DNA from: Saccharothrix sp. ST-888
GTDB taxonomy: Bacteria; Actinomycetota; Actinomycetes; Streptomycetales; Streptomycetaceae
NCBI RefSeq assembly: GCF_000955975.1
Contig: NZ_JYJF01000018.1
Span: 1 to 64,000, forward strand
DNA length: 64,000 nt
Direction of reading: 5' to 3'
This document shows positions 54,216 to 64,000 of this stretch, in pieces (within the stretch, counting starts at the first letter, position 1; each line of letters opens with the position of its first letter). The notes beneath the pieces were generated by a model, which had not been told where the DNA came from, did no database searches, and worked only from the letters and a program-made list of their open reading frames with translations. Position numbers and translations under genes: made by a program.

Positions 54216-54685
54216 GCAACCGCCCGGGGGTCAGTCATCAGCCCTGCCATCGTCCCATGGGCTCCTCCGGTCCCTCCACGCGAGATCCGGGCCGGAAGCA
54301 GCGAAAACGTGCGGAAAACCTCCGGGAAACCGCCATCGGCCGAGGCCCGGGCGCCCGGTCGTCCGGGCACGGTCCGGGCACCTTCCGCGCAGCGGTCGGG
54401 CGCCGACCGGGCACCATCCGGGGGTACGGGACTGCGCGAGCGGCCCCGGGCGCGCCTCCGGCACCGGACGCACGACTCCCCGCACCCCTGAGCACTGCCC
54501 CTGAGCACTGCCCCTGAGTGCTGCCCGGCTCACGGCGCGCTCGGAGCCCCGGTGCCGGTGGACCCGGTCGCAGGGCCTCGCCCCGCCGGTGCGGGGGGAG
54601 CGCGCCGCCGGCCTTCGGCCGGGAGGGCGCACCTGGCCGAAGGCCTGGGGAGCGTCCGGACGGGGGCACGGCCCGCCCCGTCCGC
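54216..54685. other. 470-bp region without a supported gene
   Basis: Contains the 5' side of the phosphatase gene, three 13-bp repeats (next entry) and GC-rich palindromes of GCCTTCGGCCGGG type near 54600-54650 that may end the glucokinase transcript. The open frames seen are shadows without domain features. Confidence 0.5.
54485..54523. repeat. Three 13-bp repeats CCCCTGAGCACTG
   Basis: Copies at 54485, 54498 and 54511; the third differs by two bases. Intergenic, function unknown. Confidence 0.85.
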
Positions 54686-55621
54686 TCAGGCCCCCATCGC
54701 CACCGCAGCCGCGCCGACCAGGCCGGCGTCGGTACCGAGCAGGGCCCGGTGCACCGTGATCCCGGCGGCGAACGGCAGGGCCGCGTAGGTCCGCAGGTGC
54801 GCCCGGAGCGGGTCGAGCAGCAGATCGCCGACCTGGGCCACCCCGCCACCGATCACCACCGCGTCCAGCTCGACCAGGGTCGCCGTGGCGGCGATCGCGG
54901 CGGCCAGCGCCTGCCCCGCCCGCTCGTACGCCGCCAGCGCGATCGGATCCCCGGCGCGCGCCGAGGCGGCCACGGCGACGGCCGAGGCATCCTGCGCGGC
55001 GGGGCGCCAGCCGGAGCGCAGCGCGTACCGGGCGATGGCGGTACCGCTGGCCAGCTGCTCCACGCACCCCCGGCTGCCGCACGGGCACGGTTCGCCGTTG
55101 AGATCGACGGTGATGTGGCCGATGTGGCCCGCGTTGCCGGTGGGGCCGGTGTGGAGCTCGCCGTTCAGGATCAGACCACCGCCGACACCCGTGGAGACCA
55201 CCATGCACAGCGCGTTGTCGTACGGCTGCGCCGCGCCGAAGCGGTGTTCGGCCGCCGCTATGGCGATGCCGTCCCCGGCCAGTACGACCGGCAGCCCCTT
55301 GGCAGCGGGGTGGGCCGACAGCCGTTCCGTGATCGGGAAGCCGCGCCAGCCGGGGATGTTGACCGGGCTGACGGTGCCTCGGCTGATGTCCACCGGACCG
55401 GCGCTGCCGACGCCCAGCGCCCGAACCTCGGACCAGCCCGGGGCGGTGGCCAGCTCGTCCAGCGCGTCGAGCACCGCGCCGAGCACGGTCTCCCCGTCGG
55501 AGGCGGCCGGGGTGGGCCGTTGAGTGCGTGTCAGCAGCCTTCCGCCACTGCTCACCAGCGCCGCAGCGATCTTGGTGCCGCCGATGTCGATGGCCGCGAT
55601 CGGGGCTGCGTCGGTGTGCAC
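54686..55621 (-). CDS. ROK-family glucokinase
   Basis: A 311-residue sugar kinase. AAIDIGGTKIAAALV is the ATP phosphate loop; GNAGHIGHITVDLNG and the zinc motif PCPCGSRGCVEQLASG are the ROK signature; VVIGGGVAQVGDLL is the adenosine site. It phosphorylates glucose with ATP and, in streptomycetes, the ROK glucokinase also takes part in carbon catabolite control. It is short of the usual downstream partners, so it may be a second copy rather than GlkA itself. Confidence 0.9.
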   Translation of the reverse strand: MHTDAAPIAAIDIGGTKIAAALVSSGGRLLTRTQRPTPAASDGETVLGAVLDALDELATAPGWSEVRALGVGSAGPVDISRGTVSPVNIPGWRGFPITERLSAHPAAKGLPVVLAGDGIAIAAAEHRFGAAQPYDNALCMVVSTGVGGGLILNGELHTGPTGNAGHIGHITVDLNGEPCPCGSRGCVEQLASGTAIARYALRSGWRPAAQDASAVAVAASARAGDPIALAAYERAGQALAAAIAATATLVELDAVVIGGGVAQVGDLLLDPLRAHLRTYAALPFAAGITVHRALLGTDAGLVGAAAVAMGA

Positions 55622-55940
55622 GTGTCTCTCCTCCCGAGGGCGCGGCCGGGGTGCCGCGCTGTCCAGATTCTGGCATCCCGCCGTCCGGGGGAGTCCGGGG
55701 GACTACGGGAGGAGGGGAGGCGCCTCGGGGAGGCGAGGGGCAATGAGTCCGGCACTCCGCTCGACTCGGCCGGCGGGCCGTTCGGCGTAGGCAGAAAGGA
55801 TTCGCCCCTACTCGAACGGGTGATCCTGCCGCCGCCGGCCGGGTGGCTCGCGCCGAGGCCCGGCCGGGGCCGGAAGGATGCCCGGCGTTTGGGTCGTCTT
55901 GCCCGGCTCCTACGGAGGACGGGCGGCAGAGGAGGATGTC
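55622..55940. other. 319-bp intergenic region between divergent genes
   Basis: Holds the promoters of the glucokinase (leftward) and of the secreted protein at 55941 (rightward). I see no clear operator. Confidence 0.4.
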
Positions 55941-56342
55941 ATGCGCAAGGGCATTTCGGCGCTGGTCGCACTCGCCACGGGCGCCACGCTGGCGCTGGGG
56001 GCCGGTTCGGCGGTCGCCGCTCCGGTCGACGCGTACGCACCGCACGCCACCGCGGCGGCCGAGGTGGCGGCCAACGGCGACCTGGTGAAGACCAAGTACG
56101 TCGACTACGTCGGACACCCGTCCACCGGCCTCTACTGCGTGCACGTCTCGCAGTCCTGGATCGACGTGGACCGCAGTGTCCCCTCGGCCATCCTGCGGGA
56201 CTACTCCTCGCACGGCGGTTCCATCCGGGTCGAGACCACCCCGAACTCGGCCTGCGGCGGCGCCGCCCAGACGCTCACGGTCGTCACGTACGACAACTCC
56301 GGAAACCACGTGGACACCGGCTTCTACATCACCCTCCCGTAG
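55941..56342 (+). CDS. Small secreted protein of unknown function
   Basis: A 133-residue protein. ATG 55941 follows GGAGG; MRKGISALVALATGATLALG then AGSAVAA is a Sec signal peptide. The mature part has two cysteines (LYCVHVS and SACGG) and beta-rich segments (YVDYVGHPSTGLYCVHVS; TLTVVTYDNSG). Extracellular. No family recognised. Confidence 0.8.
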   Translation: MRKGISALVALATGATLALGAGSAVAAPVDAYAPHATAAAEVAANGDLVKTKYVDYVGHPSTGLYCVHVSQSWIDVDRSVPSAILRDYSSHGGSIRVETTPNSACGGAAQTLTVVTYDNSGNHVDTGFYITLP

Positions 56343-56488
56343 CCGGCACGGCAGGACCGCAGCGTGGTGGGGTCGCCTTCGGGCGGCCCCACCGCCGTTT
56401 CACCACCGGCTGTGAGCGGGGGCCGTGGTGGGGTGACGGTACGGGGTGGTGAGGCGTGTCGGCGCGGTGGGCCGGGTAGGCGGAGGGC

Positions 56489-57592
56489 ATGGGATCGTCC
56501 TTCCGCAGGTTTCGCCGGGTCGGCCGGGGCGGCGAGCGACCGCTCGACCCGCCCGCGACCACCGCTCGACCGAACGCCGACGCAGCCGAACGCCCCGGGG
56601 CGGCCGGAGGTCCCGGCGCAGCCGGGGGCCCTGGCGCGGCCGAACAGGCCCAGGGGGCGCAGGGGGCCGAGGAGGCGCAGGGGCCGCAAGGGGCCGAGGA
56701 GGCCCACGGGGCACCCGGGGCAGCGGGGACTCAGGAGACGGCAGGCCCTGACGACGACGCCGTCGCCGTCGAGGAGCTGTCGGCGCTGGCCACGGAGATG
56801 GAGCAGCAGCTTCCCGGGCAGACCCCCGAAGCCCGTGAGCGGTGGTACCGGCGCAGAGGTGCCGAGCGGGCCACCGCCCTGGTCGGCTCGGTGGCCGGAC
56901 TGCTCGGACGCGGCAGCCTAGCGGCCGCGAAGGGCGCGGGCGAGGGTGGCCGAATACTGGCCGACCGGCTGGTGCAGTCCGCGCCGCGGATCCCCGTACG
57001 GGACCTGGCGACGCTGCGGGCCCACCATCCGGACGCCGCAGGCCCCGAGGACCTCGCCGACCGGCTGGTCGCCGGGGCCTGCCGGGCGTCGGCCGCCGTC
57101 GGTGCGAGCGTCGGCGCGGTGGCGATGCTCCCGGTGCCACCCGCGATGGCGGTGGAGATCGCCTCCGAGACGCTGGCGGTGGCGGCGGTGGAGGTCAAGC
57201 TGATCGCGGAGCTGCACCAGGTGTACGGGCAGCCCGTCGGCGGCAGCGCCGCGCAGCGCGGTACCGCGTACGTCGCGGCCTGGGCGAACCGACGGGGCAT
57301 CGACCCGTCCGCGCTGATCGGCCCGGCCGGGATCGCGGCGGTGGCGATCGGCGCGGAGGTGCGGCAGAAGTTGCGCAAGCGGCTGGCCCGGAGCACCCTG
57401 CGCAGGCTGCCGTCGCTGACACCGCTGCTGGTCGGCGCGGGTCTCGGCGCCGCGGTCAACCGGCGCGACACCCGCAAACTGGCCGACCAGATCAGGTCCG
57501 ATCTGCGCCGCCGCGAGCCGATCGATCCCGACTACTGGTCCGCCGCACCCGCCCTGGTCCCCCCGCCCGGAAAGGGCGCGCCGTCCCGCTGA
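56489..57592 (+). CDS. Hypothetical protein with Ala/Gly/Gln-rich N-terminus
   Basis: A 367-residue protein. Residues 20-90 are low complexity (GAAGGPGAAGGPG, QGAEEAQGPQGAEEA). From about 95 a folded helical part follows, with MEQQLPGQTPEARERWYRRR and two moderately hydrophobic segments (VGASVGAVAMLPVPPAMAVEIA; ALIGPAGIAAVAIGAEV). Membrane association is likely but full spanning is uncertain. Its layout reminds one of EcsC-like proteins but I see no firm motif. A hairpin follows the stop. Confidence 0.7.
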   Translation: MGSSFRRFRRVGRGGERPLDPPATTARPNADAAERPGAAGGPGAAGGPGAAEQAQGAQGAEEAQGPQGAEEAHGAPGAAGTQETAGPDDDAVAVEELSALATEMEQQLPGQTPEARERWYRRRGAERATALVGSVAGLLGRGSLAAAKGAGEGGRILADRLVQSAPRIPVRDLATLRAHHPDAAGPEDLADRLVAGACRASAAVGASVGAVAMLPVPPAMAVEIASETLAVAAVEVKLIAELHQVYGQPVGGSAAQRGTAYVAAWANRRGIDPSALIGPAGIAAVAIGAEVRQKLRKRLARSTLRRLPSLTPLLVGAGLGAAVNRRDTRKLADQIRSDLRRREPIDPDYWSAAPALVPPPGKGAPSR

Positions 57593-57606
57593 CCGGCTGT
57601 CCGCAC

Positions 57607-57639
57607 GCCCCGCGCGGGTGGTTCGCGCGGGCGCGGGGC
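57607..57639. terminator. Hairpin after gene 56489-57592
   Basis: GCCCCGCGC (57607-57615) pairs with GCGCGGGGC (57631-57639) 15 bases past the stop. Confidence 0.7.
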
Positions 57640-57820
57640 GCTCGCGGCGCCGACCGATGGTGTGTCCCGAACCCCTCCGGCACGTCCTGAGCCCCCTTCC
57701 GCACGCTCGCGCACCGCTTGCCGTCCACGCTATTGACGCAACGTCTAATAGTCTCTAGCTTCTGAGGGGGAGGGGCCCGTCAGGTCGGCCGCCCCTCGGT
57801 GAGCCGAGGAGGAGTTGCCC

Positions 57821-58786
57821 ATGACCGCGACCCAGCACAGCCGCACCGGCACCGGCCCGGGGACCCGCACCGGCACCGAGAAGCTGGTCCGGGACCGTCA
57901 GCGCACGGCCGAGCGGCTGCTCGCCTCGTCCGCGAAGCTCTCCTTCGACCCGCTCAAGGACGTCGACTGGGACGCCGCCCCGCTGCCCGGCCGCTACTAC
58001 TCCCCGCCGAGGCACCTCTCCCTCTACGGCACCGAGCTCTGGGAGCAGCTGACGGAGGGGCAGCGGATCGAGCTCAGCAAGCACGAGGTTGCCAGCATCG
58101 CCAGCGTGGGCATCTGGTTCGAGGAGATCCTGATGCAGATGCTGCTGCGTCACGCCTTCGACCGCGACCCGACCACCGCGCACGTGCAGTACGCGCTGAC
58201 GGAGATAGCCGACGAGTGCCGGCACTCGGTGATGTTCGCGAAGATGATCTCCTGGATGGGCGTACCCGCCTACGGGCCCGGTCGGCTCTCGCACGAACTC
58301 GGCCGCTTCTTCAAGGCCACCTCGACGCACAGCCAGACCTTCGGCGGCACCATGTACGTCGAGGAGATCCTGGACGCCTTCCAGCGTGAGACGATGAACG
58401 ACGAGTCGATCCAGCCGCTGACCCGTCAGGTCTCCCGGATCCATGTGATCGAGGAGTCGCGGCACATCAGCTACGCCCGCGAGGAACTCCAGCGCAAGCA
58501 CCTCGGCCCGGTCCGCCGCCGCTGGGAGCAGCTGTTCATCGGCCTGATCATCCTCCGGGCGACCAAGAGCCTGATCAACCCCCGGGTCTACGCTGCCGTC
58601 GGTATCGACCCGAGGGTGGGGCGCGAGGCCGCCCGGGGCAACCCGCACTGGCAGGGCGTCAAGACGGAGATGGCGTCCAAGGTGATCGGGGTCCTGGACC
58701 GGGCGGGCCTGGTCGGGCGGGCCAACCGCTGGCTGCTGCGCCGGGCGGGCGTACTGGCGCCGGCCGCAGCCCGGCCGGCGCCCTGA
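57821..58786 (+). CDS. AurF-type diiron N-oxygenase-like protein
   Basis: A 321-residue protein. ATG 57821 follows GAGGAGGAG; TTG 57815 is a less likely start. Carboxylate/His motifs expected for a diiron centre are present: GIWFEEILMQMLL, EIADECRHSVMFAKM, TMYVEEILDAFQRE and HVIEESRHISYAREEL. They match the four-helix pattern (E, ExxxH, E, ExxH/H) of the AurF/CmlI group, which oxidises aryl-amines to nitro compounds, though many actinomycete paralogues have no known substrate. TTGACG and an AT-rich TCTAATAGTC segment lie about 60 bases upstream as a likely promoter. Confidence 0.82.
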   Translation: MTATQHSRTGTGPGTRTGTEKLVRDRQRTAERLLASSAKLSFDPLKDVDWDAAPLPGRYYSPPRHLSLYGTELWEQLTEGQRIELSKHEVASIASVGIWFEEILMQMLLRHAFDRDPTTAHVQYALTEIADECRHSVMFAKMISWMGVPAYGPGRLSHELGRFFKATSTHSQTFGGTMYVEEILDAFQRETMNDESIQPLTRQVSRIHVIEESRHISYAREELQRKHLGPVRRRWEQLFIGLIILRATKSLINPRVYAAVGIDPRVGREAARGNPHWQGVKTEMASKVIGVLDRAGLVGRANRWLLRRAGVLAPAAARPAP

Positions 58787-58825
58787 ACATCGTTGCCCTC
58801 CCCGCAGGTTGATGCCCCGGAGGAC

Positions 58826-59722
58826 TCAACCGCAGGCCGGGACTCCGTCGAGCCAGTAGCCGCCCTGAACGTAGATGTTGCTGATCCACGCCCGGTAGTC
58901 GGGCAGGAACGACCAGGCGTCGTTGGTGATGCCCTCGGCCGTCACGCTCTGGGCGTGCTCCTGGCAGTCCACCCGCACCGCGGTCGGCCCGTCGAAGGCG
59001 TACACCCGGGCGCTCTCCGCCGCAGGCTGGGCGTGCGCCCACACGCCGGTGCCCCAGGTACTGACCAGGTGGCCCTGCACCGGGCCCGGGTCGATCCGCA
59101 CCGCCCCGAACAGCTCGCCGCCGAACCGTACGTCGTTGACCGCGACGTGTGTCCCGGACTGCCGGGCCTCGACCATCCGCCCGGCTCCCAGGTAGACGGC
59201 GATGTGGTGCAGGGCGGCCGAGCTGCCGTACGCGATCAGGTCGCCCGGCAGCAGTGCCCCGGGGACCTGATCGGCGGTGAGGCGCTGCGCCGCGTGGACC
59301 GTGTAGAACTGCTTGGCGGCCGGGCCGTTCAGCACGTCCTGGCCGGTCGCCTGGGCGTACGCGTACCGGACCAGGCCCGAGCAGTCGAAGCCGAGCCGCT
59401 CCGCGTCGTGGTCGCTCGCCGGATCCACCCCGTCCGGGTGGCCGTACGTCGGACCGGGTCGGGCGCCGTGGCCGCCGCCCCAGGTGTACCAGGTGCCGAG
59501 CTGTGAGCAGGCCGCCCGCACCGCGCTCTCGGCGGCAGCCGAGGCGCCCGGGGCGAGGACCGCGCAGTCCGCACCGGCGGCGGCGAGCACGAGGTCGCCT
59601 TTGCCGGTACGGCCGGGACCGCCGGCGCCGTCGATACTGCCGATGCTGCCGAGCACCGGACCGAACGCGACGGTGAGGGCGGCCGCGACGGCGACTGCTG
59701 CGATGGCGAGGCGGACTCTCAT
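58826..59722 (-). CDS. Secreted NlpC/P60 peptidase
   Basis: A 298-residue exported protein. ATG 59722 begins a signal peptide (MRVRLAIAAVAVAAALTVAF). The NlpC/P60 domain has LGTWYTWGGGHG, the nucleophile GFDCSGLVRYAYAQATG, LPGDLIAYG and ALHHIAVYLGAGRMVEA with the catalytic His. The C-terminal 90 residues are an SH3-like part with a Cys pair (VDCQEHAQ and VPACG). It should cleave peptidoglycan stem peptides. Confidence 0.92.
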   Translation of the reverse strand: MRVRLAIAAVAVAAALTVAFGPVLGSIGSIDGAGGPGRTGKGDLVLAAAGADCAVLAPGASAAAESAVRAACSQLGTWYTWGGGHGARPGPTYGHPDGVDPASDHDAERLGFDCSGLVRYAYAQATGQDVLNGPAAKQFYTVHAAQRLTADQVPGALLPGDLIAYGSSAALHHIAVYLGAGRMVEARQSGTHVAVNDVRFGGELFGAVRIDPGPVQGHLVSTWGTGVWAHAQPAAESARVYAFDGPTAVRVDCQEHAQSVTAEGITNDAWSFLPDYRAWISNIYVQGGYWLDGVPACG

Positions 59723-60128
59723 GGCGGCTGCTCCAGTCCTCGGCGGACGTCGTACCACCCCGGGGCGGGGGAGCCGCACGATCGGCCCGGTGCGGCGGTA
59801 CCGGGATTCTCGTGTTCCTCCCGCTCCTCGGGTGGGGCACGGCTGGTGGGTGGCTGCTGGGTCGGCCCGGCGGAGCGCGGCTGGGCCGGCGGAGCCCCTG
59901 CGAGCTCCGGCGGGCCGATGAGCTGAGCCTTCCGCACCGGGCGGCCGAAAGCCACGAGGCGGCTGTCTCCCAACTCGCCAGGAGACGGGAAACGTTCGGG
60001 AAACCCCCGCTGGCCTGCGCAGACAGACACACCGTCAGACCGCCCGCTGTCCGACTGCCAGCCGAGACCCGATGCCCGATCAACTGATGACCAGTCAGGA
60101 GAATGGGAGATGGGCGGTCGCCGATGCA
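59723..60128. other. 406-bp region with no supported gene
   Basis: Promoter side of the NlpC/P60 gene (leftward). Contains CGAAAGCC-type short repeats but no recognisable gene. Confidence 0.4.
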
Positions 60129-60170
60129 CTCTGCCCCGCACCGCCGGTTCAATGGCGGTGCGGGGCAGAG
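60129..60170 (-). terminator. 17-bp perfect hairpin after the NRPS gene
   Basis: CTCTGCCCCGCACCGCC (60129-60145) pairs with 60154-60170 over an 8-base loop, 27 bases past the NRPS stop. A very strong stem. Confidence 0.88.
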
Positions 60171-60196
60171 CCGGTGCGAGACTGTGGGGCTAAGGG

Positions 60197-63248
<3,052 letters not shown>

Positions 63249-63250
<2 letters not shown>

Positions 63251-63266
63251 GATTGATCACAATCTT
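63249..63266 (-). promoter_or_regulatory. 7-bp palindrome covering the putative TTG start
   Basis: AAGATTG (63249-63255) and CAATCTT (63260-63266) form a perfect inverted repeat with a 4-base centre. It covers two of the three bases of the TTG start. It could hide the start codon in mRNA or be an operator. Confidence 0.5.
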
Positions 63267-63520
63267 TTCCAAGGTTGGGTCAACATCCGCCGAGTGGGCC
63301 CAAACGGCCTGGTGGAGGCCGCACCTGGCGACGTCGTTACCTGCAGTCCGCTGAGACTCCGTCGCGCTTCGCCGCGCCGGAGTACGGGACGCTATGACCT
63401 CAACCCCTGTCCGGGAACCCCCTATTCGCGCTCTGTGAGCCCCAGTTCTTCACATGGCTCGCAATCAGGACAAACTCCGCTGGGGTAAATCGGGCCGAAA
63501 CGCACGGGCCGGCCGACGGG
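63251..63520. other. Intergenic region between MFS and NRPS genes
   Basis: 270 bases. Apart from the palindrome at 63249-63266 and a moderately A+T-rich stretch around 63440-63490 (possible promoter, leftward), nothing clear is seen. Confidence 0.4.
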
Positions 63521-64000
63521 TCAGCCGCCGGAGCGTCCGCCGGCCGGAGTGGCCGCCACGGTGGTGTCCGCCTCGGAGGGGGTGCCGGCAGCGGCCTCAC
63601 CGGTGGAACCGGCGCCGCTGGAACCGGCGTTGGCGGAGGCGGCGTCGGTCGCGGGCGGGTCCGCCTTCGGGGTTGCGGTGGAGACCGGGAGGTGGCGCAT
63701 CAGCCGGCCCGCCAGCAGTGCCGCCCCGACCATGAAGGCCAGGCCGACGACTGCCGCCAGGTGCATCCCGTCCACGAACGCCGCCCGGGAGGCGGTGAGC
63801 AGCTCGTTCCCCGTGCGACCCGGGAGCTGCGCCGCCACGGTGACCGCGCCACCGAGCGTGTCGTGCGCGGCTTTCGCCGTCCCGCCCGGCAGTCCGGCCG
63901 GCATCGAGTCGGTCAGCTGCGAGCGGTAGACGGCCGCGCCGGCCGCGCCGAGCAGGGCGATCCCCAGCGAGCTGCCGAGTTCGGTGGCGGTCTCCGAGGT
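63521..64000 (-). CDS. MFS exporter, DHA2-like, 3' part (5' end outside window)
   Basis: The frame is open from base 64000 to the stop at 63521. TSETATELGSSLGIALLGAA and AAFVDGMHLAAVVGLAFMVG, followed by a helix ending GAALLAGRLMRH, are typical of the last helices of 14-segment DHA2 (EmrB/QacA-like) drug exporters. The last 45 residues are a low-complexity Ala/Gly/Thr tail. Located upstream of, and on the same strand as, the NRPS gene, so it may export the product. Confidence 0.8.
   Translation of the reverse strand, partial: TSETATELGSSLGIALLGAAGAAVYRSQLTDSMPAGLPGGTAKAAHDTLGGAVTVAAQLPGRTGNELLTASRAAFVDGMHLAAVVGLAFMVGAALLAGRLMRHLPVSTATPKADPPATDAASANAGSSGAGSTGEAAAGTPSEADTTVAATPAGGRSGG

Noticed and set aside
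50127..54491. A 1454-codon open frame on the plus strand
   Set aside because: It is antisense to the PAS-GAF-SpoIIE gene, rich in His/Arg/Pro/Gln as expected of a high-GC shadow frame, and has no domain.
54231..56309. Long minus-strand frame overlapping the glucokinase
   Set aside because: Shifted reading of the ROK gene plus intergenic DNA; the real gene is 54686-55621.

Overview
The window is a gene-dense chromosomal segment of a very GC-rich actinomycete. Family content points to Streptomycetaceae (Streptomyces or Kitasatospora): a streptophobe membrane protein, a DUF6777 lipoprotein-like protein, DUF1876 and DUF2277 proteins, an FHA-ABC exporter next to a Ser/Thr kinase, a PAS-GAF-SpoIIE-HATPase phosphatase, orphan P450-ferredoxin and NRPS genes. 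No rRNA, CRISPR array, integrase or transposase was seen. About 54 genes are called, including three too short for a usual ORF cut-off. The first and last genes are cut by the window edges.

Layout. 1-9.4 kb: a secreted NlpC/P60-like protein with near-identical 141-bp repeats, a P-loop kinase, an orphan YrdC-like protein, two overlapping ATP-grasp ligase genes, a P450 with its ferredoxin, a DUF2252 protein and a flavin/F420 PPOX protein. 9.37-9.49 kb: a tRNA-like sequence whose arms are in permuted order. 9.8-12.7 kb: a coupled SDR-aminotransferase-phosphatase operon. 12.7-20.6 kb: a metal/cobalamin-binding-like protein, two transporters (one behind three palindromic operators), a small secreted protein, a nucleotide-sugar epimerase, a Nei-type DNA glycosylase, a kinase-like protein with a broken P-loop and a small HD hydrolase of the alarmone type.

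20.7-24.7 kb is the part I consider most novel: a DUF1876 pair, then on the minus strand a 942-residue STAND NTPase (N-terminal GT-B-like half domain, NB-ARC, TPRs) followed directly by a 34-residue secreted pre-peptide gene. A low-GC gap with tandem palindromic repeats lies between them. The layout resembles a peptide/TPR-receptor signalling cassette. 24.7-38.7 kb: a penicillin-binding carboxypeptidase, a TetR-controlled FAD monooxygenase, the FHA-ABC exporter/SH3-like/kinase operon, lysA, the streptophobe and the DUF6777 protein.

38.8-45.6 kb is a catabolic operon under a divergent FadR-type regulator: permease, glutamine-synthetase-like ligase, class I amidotransferase, aldehyde dehydrogenase and SDR. 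Together they fit import of an amine, gamma-glutamylation, oxidation and release of glutamate. 45.6-50.3 kb: a TetR-controlled MMPL exporter and a ureohydrolase beside the decayed remains of a PucR regulator. 50.3-64 kb: the large SpoIIE-type phosphatase, a ROK glucokinase, two uncharacterised proteins, an AurF-type diiron oxygenase, a second NlpC/P60 protein, a single C-A-T NRPS module with a mosaic-looking A domain, and the 3' part of an MFS exporter.
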